Assembly (NCBI GenBank): GCA_900769875.1
Contig: CAAGII010000108.1
Coordinates: forward strand, 1 to 45,101
Length of the DNA: 45,101 nucleotides
From: Clostridia bacterium
GTDB lineage: Bacteria > Bacillota > Clostridia > Christensenellales > Aristaeellaceae
Reading direction: 5' to 3'
In this document: positions 14,823-23,399 of the stretch, piece after piece
Numbering within the stretch: the first letter of the stretch is position 1
Layout: every line of letters starts with the position of its first letter
Position numbers and translations under genes: made by a program
Notes under the pieces: model-generated
What the model saw: only the letters and a program-made list of their open reading frames with translations
Told to the model about the DNA's origin: nothing
The model's database searches: none

Positions 14823-16868
14823 ATGGCATCCGCAACCCCTACCATGCCCCTGCCGCTGCATCAGGTCGACATCCGGGACGCGTTCTGGCTGCGCGTCATG
14901 GAGCTGGTGCGCCGCGAGGTCATTCCCTACCAGTGGGACGCGCTCAATGACCGCGTCAGCGGCGCCGCGCCCAGCTACTGCATGCACAATTTCCGCGCGG
15001 CGGCGCGCCTGACGGCAAGGCGGCGCGCGGAGGGCAGCCAGCTGAAGGGCAAGTACGGCCTCGGCGCGTTTGAGCAGCTGCCGGATGATCCAAAGAATCC
15101 CGATCCGGATCGCTTCTACGGCTTCGTGTTTCAGGATACGGATTTCAGCAAGTGGATTGAGGCGGTGGGCTACAGCCTTGCCGTCCATCCCGACCCGGAG
15201 CTGGAGAAAATCGCGGACGGCGCCATCGACGTGGTATGCGCCGCGCAGGCGGAGGACGGGTATCTGGACACCTGCTACATCCTCGGCGGCATGGAGAAGC
15301 GCTTCACGAACCTGCGCGACCATCACGAGCTGTACTGCCTCGGTCACCTGATCGAGGGTGCGATCGCGTACTTTCAGGCCACCGGCAAGGACAAGCTGCT
15401 GCGCGCCGCCTGCCGCTTTGCCGACCATGTGGACAGCCGCTTCGGCCCGGAGGAGGGCAAGTGCCACGGCTATCCTGGGCATGAAATCGCTGAGATGGCG
15501 CTGCTGCGCCTCTATGAGGTCACGGGCGAGGAGCGCTATCGCCGCCTGGGCTGCTACTTCATCGACCAGCGCGGGCAGCAGCCGCTCTACTTTGTGGAGG
15601 AATACGAGCGCCGTCTGGCTGCCGAGGGCAAGGCGGCTGCCTCATGGACAACCGATCCCGCCTATCATCAGGCGCAGTCCCCCGTGCGCGAGCAGCGGGA
15701 GGCGACCGGCCATGCCGTGCGCGCGATGTACCTCTACAGCGGCATGGCGGACGCGGCGCGCATCTGCGGCGACACATCCCTCCGCGCAGCCTGCGAGCGG
15801 CTGTGGGAGAGCACGGTGCGCACCAAAATGTATGTCACGGGCGGCGTGGGCGGCACGGTTCACGGCGAAGCGTTCAGCTTTCCCTTCGATCTTCCCAGCG
15901 ACAGCGCGTATTCCGAAACCTGCGCCGCCATCGGGCTTGTGTTTTTCGCGCGCCGCATGCTGCAGCTTGAGGCGCGCAGCGACTATGCCGATGTGATGGA
16001 GCTTGCGCTGTACAACACCGTGCTTGCCGGTATGGCGCTGGATGGCAAAAGCTTCTTCTACGTCAACCCGCTTGAGGTCGTGCCGGAGGCGGTCAGGGCG
16101 GACAAGCGGCTGCAGCATGTCAAGCCGGTCCGGCAGAAGTGGTTTGGCTGCGCCTGCTGCCCGCCGAACATCGCGAGGCTGATGGGCAGCCTTGGCGCGT
16201 ATGTCTGTACGTCCAACGCGCAGTCGCTGGCGCTGCACCTGTATGTGTCCGGCGACATCCGCACGCAGCTGAGCGGACACGAGGTCTGCCTGCATGTGGA
16301 AAGCGGTCTGCCGTGGGATGGGCAGGTGCGTATCACGGTGGATGCACCCGTGCCCGCAGAGGGCACGCTACGCCTTCGTATCCCCGGCTGGGCGAGGGAC
16401 GTGCGCCTCGCCTGCCCGCCCGGAAAGACCTGCGCGATCGAGAACGGCTATCATGTGCTCAGTGGCGTATGGCACAGCGGCGACAGCGTAACGCTGAGCA
16501 TGGATATGCCCGTGCGCGTGCTGCAATCAGACGATCGCGTGCGCGAGACCGCCGCGCAGGTCGCCTTCATGCGCGGGCCCATCGTCTACTGCGGCGAGGA
16601 GGCCGACAACGGTCAGGCGCTGCATCTGCTCCGCGTATCACCGCAGGAGGCGCTCTCGCAGGCAGGGGCCGTGGCATGCACGGCGTTTTCCCACCCGGTC
16701 ATGATGCTGGAGGTACCCGCCGCGCGCGTGCATCAGCCGCCGCGGAACGGCCTCTACAGCGACTGGCAGCCGGATACCGTTTCGCCCGTCACGCTGCGCC
16801 TCGTCCCCTATTACTGCTGGGCGAACCGGGGCGAGGGCGAGATGCGCGTGTGGTGGCACACCAGATGA
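14823..16868 (+). CDS. GH127 glycosidase (beta-L-arabinofuranosidase-like)
   Basis: A 681-residue intracellular protein (no signal peptide) of the GH127/DUF1680 family. The zinc and catalytic residues of Bifidobacterium HypBA1 have counterparts at constant offset: E349 ('GEAFSF'), E365 and C367 ('YSETCA'), and C445-C446 ('CACCPPN'), the last pair holding the catalytic cysteine. The (alpha/alpha)6 barrel is followed by beta-sandwich domains. It should release terminal L-arabinofuranose or a similar sugar from imported plant oligosaccharides. AAGGAGG precedes the ATG. It sits, unexpectedly, in line with aroE-aroQ and is followed after 16 nt by an SGNH hydrolase. Confidence 0.93.
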   Translation: MASATPTMPLPLHQVDIRDAFWLRVMELVRREVIPYQWDALNDRVSGAAPSYCMHNFRAAARLTARRRAEGSQLKGKYGLGAFEQLPDDPKNPDPDRFYGFVFQDTDFSKWIEAVGYSLAVHPDPELEKIADGAIDVVCAAQAEDGYLDTCYILGGMEKRFTNLRDHHELYCLGHLIEGAIAYFQATGKDKLLRAACRFADHVDSRFGPEEGKCHGYPGHEIAEMALLRLYEVTGEERYRRLGCYFIDQRGQQPLYFVEEYERRLAAEGKAAASWTTDPAYHQAQSPVREQREATGHAVRAMYLYSGMADAARICGDTSLRAACERLWESTVRTKMYVTGGVGGTVHGEAFSFPFDLPSDSAYSETCAAIGLVFFARRMLQLEARSDYADVMELALYNTVLAGMALDGKSFFYVNPLEVVPEAVRADKRLQHVKPVRQKWFGCACCPPNIARLMGSLGAYVCTSNAQSLALHLYVSGDIRTQLSGHEVCLHVESGLPWDGQVRITVDAPVPAEGTLRLRIPGWARDVRLACPPGKTCAIENGYHVLSGVWHSGDSVTLSMDMPVRVLQSDDRVRETAAQVAFMRGPIVYCGEEADNGQALHLLRVSPQEALSQAGAVACTAFSHPVMMLEVPAARVHQPPRNGLYSDWQPDTVSPVTLRLVPYYCWANRGEGEMRVWWHTR

Positions 16869-16884
16869 GAAAGGCGGTTCGCGC

Positions 16885-17526
16885 ATGAAGCACATTCTTT
16901 GCTTTGGCGACAGCAACACATGGGGCTATATCCCTGCAAGCGGCGCGCGCTATGACGAGCATGTCCGCTGGACAGGCGTACTTGCCGACGCGCTGGGCGC
17001 ATCCTTCCGCGTGCATGAGGATGGCCTGAACGCACGGACGAGCGTGTTCGACTCGCCCTTCAAGCCGTTTCTGAACGGCATGCCCGCGCTGCAGACGGCG
17101 CTCTGGGCGCAAAAGCCGCTGGACGCGCTCGTCCTGAGCCTTGGCACGAACGACCTCAAAACGTGGGATGCGGCACGCTCCGCTGCGGGCGTGGGCGCGC
17201 TGGTCGCCATGGCGCAGTCCATGGACAGCCTGTATCCGTCCTCCACGCCGGTGTTCCGGGACAGGAAGCGCATTCTGGTCATCTCCCCGATTCTTGTGGG
17301 GGACTGGCTCAGCCGGATCGATCCGGACAGCGACCTCGCGGGCGCAGCCGAAGCCTCCCGCGCGTTCCCGAGGCATTTCGCCGCCATGTGCGCGTCCCTT
17401 GGCGTGGATATGCTGGACGCGCAGACCATCGCCGCGCCCTCCAGGGAGGACGCCGTGCATATGACCCCCGAGGGTCACCGCGCCCTCGGCCTTGCCGTGG
17501 CCGACTGGGTGCGCCGCGCGCTGTGA
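16885..17526 (+). CDS. SGNH/GDSL hydrolase (carbohydrate esterase-like)
   Basis: A 213-residue SGNH hydrolase. Block I is 'CFGDSNTWGY' (6-15; Ser10), block III is GTND (87-90), and block V is 'DAVHM' with D189 and H192. The 'GDSNTWGY' form is common in bacterial acyl or acetyl-xylan esterases (arylesterase-like). No signal peptide is present, so it probably deacylates imported oligosaccharides together with the GH127 enzyme 16 nt upstream. AAAGGCGG provides a moderate ribosome binding site. Last gene of the aroE unit; no clean terminator follows. Confidence 0.92.
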   Translation: MKHILCFGDSNTWGYIPASGARYDEHVRWTGVLADALGASFRVHEDGLNARTSVFDSPFKPFLNGMPALQTALWAQKPLDALVLSLGTNDLKTWDAARSAAGVGALVAMAQSMDSLYPSSTPVFRDRKRILVISPILVGDWLSRIDPDSDLAGAAEASRAFPRHFAAMCASLGVDMLDAQTIAAPSREDAVHMTPEGHRALGLAVADWVRRAL

Positions 17527-17548
17527 CAAAAAAAGTCACCCCGGGGGC

Positions 17549-17577
17549 TTGCAATTTGAGCCGATGCATGATATCAT
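17549..17577 (+). promoter_or_regulatory. Promoter of rpsT
   Basis: TTGCAA (17549-17554), 17 nt, TATCAT (17572-17577) preceded by TGA, an extended -10. Start of rpsT is 64 nt downstream. Confidence 0.75.
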
Positions 17578-17640
17578 ATTGCACGGACAAGTCCGCAGTT
17601 TTTGTGGTGTTGTCAGAAAGCAAGAAGGAGGTGAATGGAA

Positions 17641-17904
17641 TTGCCGAACATCAAGTCCGCGAAGAAGCGCGTGAAGGTCAGTGAGAAGAAGAACCTGCGC
17701 AACCGCGTGGTCAAGACCGGCGTGCGTACCGCTCTGAAGAAGTTTGACGCTGCGGTGAAGGCCGATCCCACGACCGCCAATGTGCAGTTGAACGCAACTG
17801 CCTCCGCTATCGACAAGGCTGTGGCGAAGGGCGTTATGCATAAGAATGCTGCGAACCGCAAGAAGGCCCGCCTGGCCAAGCAGCTGGCGAAGGCCGCTGT
17901 GTGA
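17641..17904 (+). CDS. rpsT: 30S ribosomal protein S20
   Basis: An 87-residue basic protein that begins MPNIKSAKKRVKV, the usual S20 N-terminus, and ends in a Lys/Arg/Ala-rich helix. The start is TTG: AGGAGGTG (17626-17633) sits ~9 nt before TTG 17641, whereas the ATG at 17635 is only 3 nt from GGAGG and would add a non-homologous Met-Glu-Leu. S20 binds 16S rRNA early in 30S assembly. It has its own promoter and terminator, so it is monocistronic; the weak start codon may limit its synthesis. Confidence 0.95.
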   Translation: MPNIKSAKKRVKVSEKKNLRNRVVKTGVRTALKKFDAAVKADPTTANVQLNATASAIDKAVAKGVMHKNAANRKKARLAKQLAKAAV

Positions 17905-17950
17905 GCCTGAAAGGGCTCCGGATTGCGACAGATTGTTGCGATTAGATAAA

Positions 17951-17986
17951 CTCCTCTCCGGCATACGGTCAGGGGTTTTTCTTTTT
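17951..17986 (+). terminator. Intrinsic terminator of rpsT
   Basis: An imperfect stem CTCCT-CT-CCG / CGG-TC-AGGGG with an internal loop is followed by TTTTTCTTTTT. Confidence 0.75.
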
Positions 17987-18093
17987 GTGCAGCTTCTCTT
18001 GCATGTTGCTAACGAATGTGTGACGCAAGAGGAGGTCGGCCTCCGTACGCAGAATGAATGATGGGAAATACGGACAGGATCGGAGGCGGTCGT

Positions 18094-18828
<735 letters not shown>

Positions 18829-18830
18829 CG

Positions 18831-18876
18831 GGAGCTGGAAGAAAATTCCTGCGCCCATGCAGGATTTTCCAGTTCC
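18831..18876. other. Bulged inverted repeat downstream of the SDR gene
   Basis: Arms around 18831-18852 and 18859-18876 pair (core CCTGC/GCAGG, AAAAT/ATTTT, outer GGA-CTGG/CCAG-TCC with bulges). There is no T-run after it, so it is not a standard terminator. It may block 3' decay or belong to the leader of the next gene. Confidence 0.4.
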
Positions 18877-18965
18877 GTGCGTTCTATAGGTGTAACGCAT
18901 GGCGCACAGCACGCCATGAGGGAGGATCAAGGAAACGCCCCAAGGGCGTACCGGGAGGTAACACC

Positions 18966-20567
18966 ATGAAAAAAATGCTATCTGTCTGTCTGGCGCTTGT
19001 ACTCGCGCTTGTACCCCTGCTCGGCGCGTCCGCCGATTCGTATGTGTCCGCCATCATCCCTCAGACCAGCGCGGCTCAGAGCGGCGAAACCACCGCGTCG
19101 GTCGTCGGCGGATGGCTGCGCCTGCGTCAGGCGCCCAGCACAAGCAGCATAACCCTCGCCAGCTATCCCACCGGCACGCAGGTGACCGTGCTCGGCGCAA
19201 GCGGCCAGTGGATGTATGTGCGCACGCCCGACGGGCGCTACGGCTACATGTCCGCCGGCTATCTGCGCGTGAACGGCAGCGCTGGCTCCACCATGTATGT
19301 CACCAGCGAAAACCGTCTGCCCGTGCGCCTTCGCACCGGCCCCGGCCTGAGCTACGCTGTGCTGGGCAAGTACAGTGTCGGCACGCCCGTCACACTGCTC
19401 CAGCAGGGCTCAACGTGGCACCGCATCCGCATCGGCGCGATGGAAGGCTACATGATGTCGCGCTACCTCACCTACACCACCCCCAGCTATCCCAGCACCC
19501 AGCCCACCGCGCGTCCCACCACGCAGCCGTCCTACGCCTATTCCGCCTTTGTGACCAGCAAAAACGGCGGCAATGTGCTGCTTCGTGAGGGCGCGGGCAC
19601 CAATTACGGGGTGCTTGCCAGCTATCCCGTGGGCACCAGCCTGACCGTGCTGCAGTCCGGCGTGACCTGGAGTCTGGTGAGCGTGAACGGCAATGTCGGC
19701 TACATGATGACCCAGTTTATCTCCACCGACAAGCCCAGCGGCAACGTCAACTATGTGATGAAGTCCGTGAGCCTGAACAACTATTCGCCCAAGGTCGGTA
19801 CGGTGCTGAGCGCCAGTTTCGCCCCCAGCAGCGCCACGGTGACCTACACCTGGATGGATGAAACGGGCGGCGTGCTTTCCTACAACAAGACCTTCACCGT
19901 GACCGAGAAGCAGCTCGGCATGCGCATCTACCTTGTTGTCAACGGCTACGGCAGCTACTCGGGCAAGGCCGTCAGCAACTATACCAACGCGGTCACCGCA
20001 GCGTCCACCTCCACCGGAGGGCAGCGCGTGATCATTTCGGGCGTCGCCATTGACAACGCCGCGCCGAAGGTTGGCGACATCATCCGCGCCACGGTGCTGC
20101 CCGCGGGTGCGGAGGCGAACATCCAGTGGTTCCGCGAAAACGGCACGCAGGTCGGCAGCGGCGCCTCCTACACCGTGCAGGGCGGCGACGCGGGTTATCG
20201 CCTGTACTGCTACGCCACTGCCAAAAACAACACCAGCGGCGCCGCAGCCAGCGCTTATACCGCCGCCGTGGTGGCTCAGCAGCAGGCGCTTGCGGGCACG
20301 GTGACGCTGCCCAACGCCGCCTCCGTGGGTACCGCCGTGACCCCCTCGCTGAATCTGAACAGCGCCAATGTGACCTACGCCTGGTACCAGAACGGCGTGA
20401 TGATCGCCACCAGCGCAAGCCTGACGCTGACAGACAGCATGCTGGGCGATGATATCCGTCTCGTCGTCACCGCGGCGGCGGGCAGCGGCTACACCGGACA
20501 GGTCGGCAGCAACTACTGCATTGTGCAAAGAGCGCCCGGAACCTCGCCCGGGATCATCGGCATCTGA
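18966..20567 (+). CDS. Secreted SH3b-repeat / Ig-like surface protein
   Basis: A 533-residue exported protein. A signal peptide covers residues 1-23 (cleavage after GASA). Three bacterial SH3 (SH3_3) modules follow at about 42-95, 103-162 and 190-245, each with the 'LRxGPGxxYxVLxxYxxGTxVTVL' pattern and a closing 'GYMxxxYL'. A Thr/Pro linker lies near 165-185. Three beta-sandwich Ig-like repeats of about 85 residues fill the rest. There is no LPxTG or catalytic domain, so it probably binds the wall or glycans through SH3b modules. GGGAGGTAAC sits before ATG 18966. It is monocistronic. Confidence 0.85.
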   Translation: MKKMLSVCLALVLALVPLLGASADSYVSAIIPQTSAAQSGETTASVVGGWLRLRQAPSTSSITLASYPTGTQVTVLGASGQWMYVRTPDGRYGYMSAGYLRVNGSAGSTMYVTSENRLPVRLRTGPGLSYAVLGKYSVGTPVTLLQQGSTWHRIRIGAMEGYMMSRYLTYTTPSYPSTQPTARPTTQPSYAYSAFVTSKNGGNVLLREGAGTNYGVLASYPVGTSLTVLQSGVTWSLVSVNGNVGYMMTQFISTDKPSGNVNYVMKSVSLNNYSPKVGTVLSASFAPSSATVTYTWMDETGGVLSYNKTFTVTEKQLGMRIYLVVNGYGSYSGKAVSNYTNAVTAASTSTGGQRVIISGVAIDNAAPKVGDIIRATVLPAGAEANIQWFRENGTQVGSGASYTVQGGDAGYRLYCYATAKNNTSGAAASAYTAAVVAQQQALAGTVTLPNAASVGTAVTPSLNLNSANVTYAWYQNGVMIATSASLTLTDSMLGDDIRLVVTAAAGSGYTGQVGSNYCIVQRAPGTSPGIIGI

Positions 20568-20585
20568 CACAAGCGTGCATTCTCC

Positions 20586-20614
20586 ACGGGCATCCAACGC
20601 CGGATGCCCGTTTT
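20586..20614 (+). terminator. Intrinsic terminator of the SH3b protein gene
   Basis: A perfect 10-bp stem ACGGGCATCC (20586-20595) / GGATGCCCGT (20602-20611), followed by TTT. The converging gene's stop codon begins at its edge. Confidence 0.85.
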
Positions 20615-21705
20615 CACGTTCCCGTCCCGTTTTCTGGCGTTCCGGCATGCAGACGCGCCCTGACAAAGGCAAGATACCTCAGCCAGTCCTCCCGCGTCAG
20701 CGCATGGCCGCCCTCGCGCAGATGATAACCGACGCAGCCGTCATGCCAGAGCGTATTGACCGCCGCCTGAGAGCACGGGCCGGAAAATCCGGGCAAACCA
20801 TGCAGCGTCCACGCGGGCGACGCCGCCACGCAGCACAGCTGCTGGGAGAAGGGGTCCGCCCACGCATCCTCCGCCGCACTGCCCAGCGCGACATAGCGCG
20901 GTGCGATCGCTGCCAGCAGGAAATGCTGGTCATAGGGCATGGCGGACTGCTCCCCGATGTATTTCCTCCGGTTTCCGCAGAACCAGTAAGCAAAGCGGCT
21001 GTCCATGGCCGCATAGGTTTCCGCGCCCGGATGCCTGGTCTGCTCCAGCGCGTCCCCGCCGCAGCCGGCGCAGTTGGCCAGCACATACCTCACCCGCTCA
21101 TCGTGCGCGCCGCACAGGAGCGCCGCCTTGCCCAGCCGCGAATGACCGAGCACGGCTGCCTGCTCCCGCTCCACCTCAGGACGGGTCAGCAGATAATCAA
21201 GCGCGCGGCTCATGGCGAAAGCCCACATGGCCAGCTTGCCCCAGTCAGTAGCCGGATCGTGCCGGGGATAGCAGCCGGCAAGCCCGCTCGTCATATCATG
21301 ATCGTCCGATGTCACGTCGGTATAGCGGATCCAGCCCAGCGCAAAGCCGCTGCCGATGATCTCGTCCACAGGGCAGCAGCCGTCATTCGGCAAGGAGTCA
21401 AAGCTGAGGCAGAGCATCAGCGGATGCCTCTTGCCATCCGCCGGGTACAGCAGCTGCGCCGGAAATGCAAACGCGCCGCCGGGCGTATCGAAGGTGATGC
21501 CAAGCTGCTCACAGCGCGCCCTCCCGCCGCAGCAGGGCTCAGGCGTACCGCAGACCCGTCCCTGCGCGGCAGCGCCAGCAGCGGGCCAAAGACCGTACTG
21601 CTCACGGTCAAGGACATGAAGCAGCTCCTTCCTGCGCGCGGGCCATTGCTCCGCGCTTGTCACGCTGGTACCGTCCAGCATGGTCATCAGATCCGGGTAG
21701 AACAT
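20614..21705 (-). CDS. Alpha/beta-hydrolase, CE15 glucuronoyl esterase-like
   Basis: A 363-residue alpha/beta hydrolase. The nucleophile elbow GHSRLGK (187-193, Ser189) with the following Arg-Lys pattern is the hallmark of CE15-type esterases, and 'REGGHALT' supplies His334; an acidic residue at 279-280 is a candidate third member. CE15 enzymes cleave ester bonds between lignin alcohols and 4-O-methyl-glucuronic acid on xylan; other members of this clade are acetyl esterases. No signal peptide. Start: ATG 21705 has AGGAGG 8 nt upstream. An earlier ATG (21729) would include that site in the coding region and is rejected. Confidence 0.8.
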   Translation of the reverse strand: MFYPDLMTMLDGTSVTSAEQWPARRKELLHVLDREQYGLWPAAGAAAQGRVCGTPEPCCGGRARCEQLGITFDTPGGAFAFPAQLLYPADGKRHPLMLCLSFDSLPNDGCCPVDEIIGSGFALGWIRYTDVTSDDHDMTSGLAGCYPRHDPATDWGKLAMWAFAMSRALDYLLTRPEVEREQAAVLGHSRLGKAALLCGAHDERVRYVLANCAGCGGDALEQTRHPGAETYAAMDSRFAYWFCGNRRKYIGEQSAMPYDQHFLLAAIAPRYVALGSAAEDAWADPFSQQLCCVAASPAWTLHGLPGFSGPCSQAAVNTLWHDGCVGYHLREGGHALTREDWLRYLAFVRARLHAGTPENGTGT

Positions 21706-21796
21706 CCAACCGACCTCCTCTGGATTCATGCGTCCGCCCGCCGCTGCCGGATGCGCGGCGCCCCCATCAGCATGAACGCCCCTGTTCACTGCATCC

Positions 21797-21825
21797 ATGA
21801 TAGCAGGAATGAGGAGTCTTGTCCA
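21797..21825 (-). promoter_or_regulatory. Promoter of the CE15-like esterase gene
   Basis: On the minus strand TGGACA (21820-21825), 17 nt, TATCAT (21797-21802), about 90 nt before the start codon. Confidence 0.7.
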
Positions 21826-21928
21826 CCACCGCGCCCACGAAAGCCGGCGGAAGGCTGTATGCGGCAAGAAGGATTTTCCTCCCCTGCCGTCGAACAAAGA
21901 AAGCATATTCCCGTCACGGAGGTTCTGC

Positions 21929-23302
21929 ATGCATAAGCTGCACTTTCATCCCGAGCGCCACTGGCTGAACGATCCCAACGGCCTGTGCCAGTCAGACGGA
22001 TGGTATCATATGTTCTTCCAGCACAATCCCCTCGCGAATGCGTGGGGCAATATACATTGGGGGCATGCGCGCTCGCGCGATTTGTACGCGTGGGAGGAAA
22101 TGCCCGTCGCGCTTTCGCCCGCGACCGAGCTTGGCGAAGTGCATTGCTTTTCCGGCTCGTGTTGCAAGGATCAGGACGGGAAGCCGCATTTCTTCTACAC
22201 CAGCATCGGGCGGGAGGAGGACGGACGCGGCGTGACCGACGGCGCGCAGCAGTGGACGGCGAGCGCGAGCGATCCCGGCATGGTCACGCTCACGCAGTCC
22301 TGCGAGCATGCGCTCCGTCAGGACATGCACCGGGGGCTGACCGTGCGCGACTGGCGCGATCCCTGTGTGGTGTTTGACGGCAAGCGCTACCTGATGGTCA
22401 CCGGCGGCTGTGTGGACGGGCGCGGCAGCATCCTGCTCTACACCTCCACCGATCTTGTGAACTGGAATTTCAAGCGCATCCTCGCCCAGTCGGATACGGC
22501 GGACGGCGTGCCATGGGAATGCCCGAACCTTGCGCTGCTGGGCGGCACGGCGGTGCTGATCTACTCCCCCTGCGCCACGGTGCGCTACAAGGTCGGCCGG
22601 TTGGACAGCCGATTGCACTTCATCCAAAGCCATGAGGATGTGCTGGACGCCGGCGCGGATCGCTCCTTCTACGCCCCGCAATGCTTCCGGGACGACAGCG
22701 GGCGGACGCTGATGTTCGGCTGGATGGCGGAATCCGCGCCGGATGAGTACATCGAAAAGCAGGGCTTCAACGGCTGCATGACGCTGCCGCGCGAGATGAC
22801 CATCGTGGACGGCGACCTGTGGTGCCTGCCCGTGGACGGCTGGCAGAAATGGGTGCGGCCCACCCAGCTGCTCACCGTGCGGCAGGGACAACAGATCACG
22901 GTGGACGCGGGGCAGCATTTCATCCTCCGCATGACGGTGGAAGCCGCCGCCTGCCCCTTCATCCGCCTGATGGGCGCGCCCGATGGCACGGACGGCGCCA
23001 TGCTGCTGCTCAAGAATGAGGGCGAGCGCATCACCATGCGGCTGATGAACAGCATTGCCCTGCCTGAGGGACAGCGCGCCTACTCGCCCGCGACGCGCAG
23101 CGCGCCCGTGCGCGACGGCAAGGCGGATATCTTCCTGTGCGTGGACGGCACCACGGTGGAATGCTGCGTGAACGGCCACTGGCTCAGCGGGCGCATCTAT
23201 CCGCGCCATGAGCGCGCAACGCAGCTGACGCTGCAGTGCAGCCAGAGCCCCGCCCGCCGCAGGCTCAGACCCACAGAGGCGGAGCTGTACCTGATGAAAT
23301 GA
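21929..23302 (+). CDS. GH32 family glycosidase (sucrose/fructan hydrolase)
   Basis: A 457-residue GH32 enzyme with all three family carboxylates: nucleophile Asp15 in 'WLNDPNG' (12-18), the transition-state stabiliser Asp144 in WRDP (142-145), and acid/base Glu197 in 'WECPN' (196-200). The five-bladed propeller is followed by a C-terminal beta-sandwich. No signal peptide, so it cleaves imported sucrose (or its phosphate), fructo-oligosaccharides or inulin fragments. CGGAGG lies 6 nt upstream of ATG 21929. It is divergent from the esterase gene across 223 bp; no transporter or regulator gene is next to it. Confidence 0.94.
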   Translation: MHKLHFHPERHWLNDPNGLCQSDGWYHMFFQHNPLANAWGNIHWGHARSRDLYAWEEMPVALSPATELGEVHCFSGSCCKDQDGKPHFFYTSIGREEDGRGVTDGAQQWTASASDPGMVTLTQSCEHALRQDMHRGLTVRDWRDPCVVFDGKRYLMVTGGCVDGRGSILLYTSTDLVNWNFKRILAQSDTADGVPWECPNLALLGGTAVLIYSPCATVRYKVGRLDSRLHFIQSHEDVLDAGADRSFYAPQCFRDDSGRTLMFGWMAESAPDEYIEKQGFNGCMTLPREMTIVDGDLWCLPVDGWQKWVRPTQLLTVRQGQQITVDAGQHFILRMTVEAAACPFIRLMGAPDGTDGAMLLLKNEGERITMRLMNSIALPEGQRAYSPATRSAPVRDGKADIFLCVDGTTVECCVNGHWLSGRIYPRHERATQLTLQCSQSPARRRLRPTEAELYLMK

Positions 23303-23308
23303 CATTTG

Positions 23309-23337
23309 TTGACAATTCAACATTATCGTGCTACAAT
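23309..23337 (+). promoter_or_regulatory. Strong sigma-A-like promoter of the Ntn-amidase gene
   Basis: A consensus TTGACA (23309-23314), 17 nt, TACAAT (23332-23337), only 7 nt after the GH32 stop. Confidence 0.88.
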
Positions 23338-23340
23338 ATC

Positions 23341-23376
23341 GCTTGTCTGCCCGTCCTTGCTTAGGCACGGGCAAGC
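23341..23376 (+). other. Leader hairpin in the 5' UTR of the Ntn-amidase gene
   Basis: GCCCGT (23349-23354) pairs with ACGGGC (23367-23372), extended by GCTT/AAGC after a 4-nt bulge. It starts at about the expected transcript 5' end and may stabilise the mRNA. No T-run follows. Confidence 0.5.
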
Positions 23377-23399
23377 AACGCGATGGAAAGGAAATCGGA

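Noticed and set aside
17523..17539. GTGAC/GTCAC inverted repeat around the SGNH stop codon, as a terminator
   Set aside because: The stem is only 5 bp with an A7 loop and is followed by CCCGGGGG, not a T-run.
18932..18965. Possible c-di-AMP or c-di-GMP riboswitch before the SH3b protein gene
   Set aside because: Small hairpins (for example ACGCCC/GGGCGT) are present but the conserved core sequences of those riboswitches are not.
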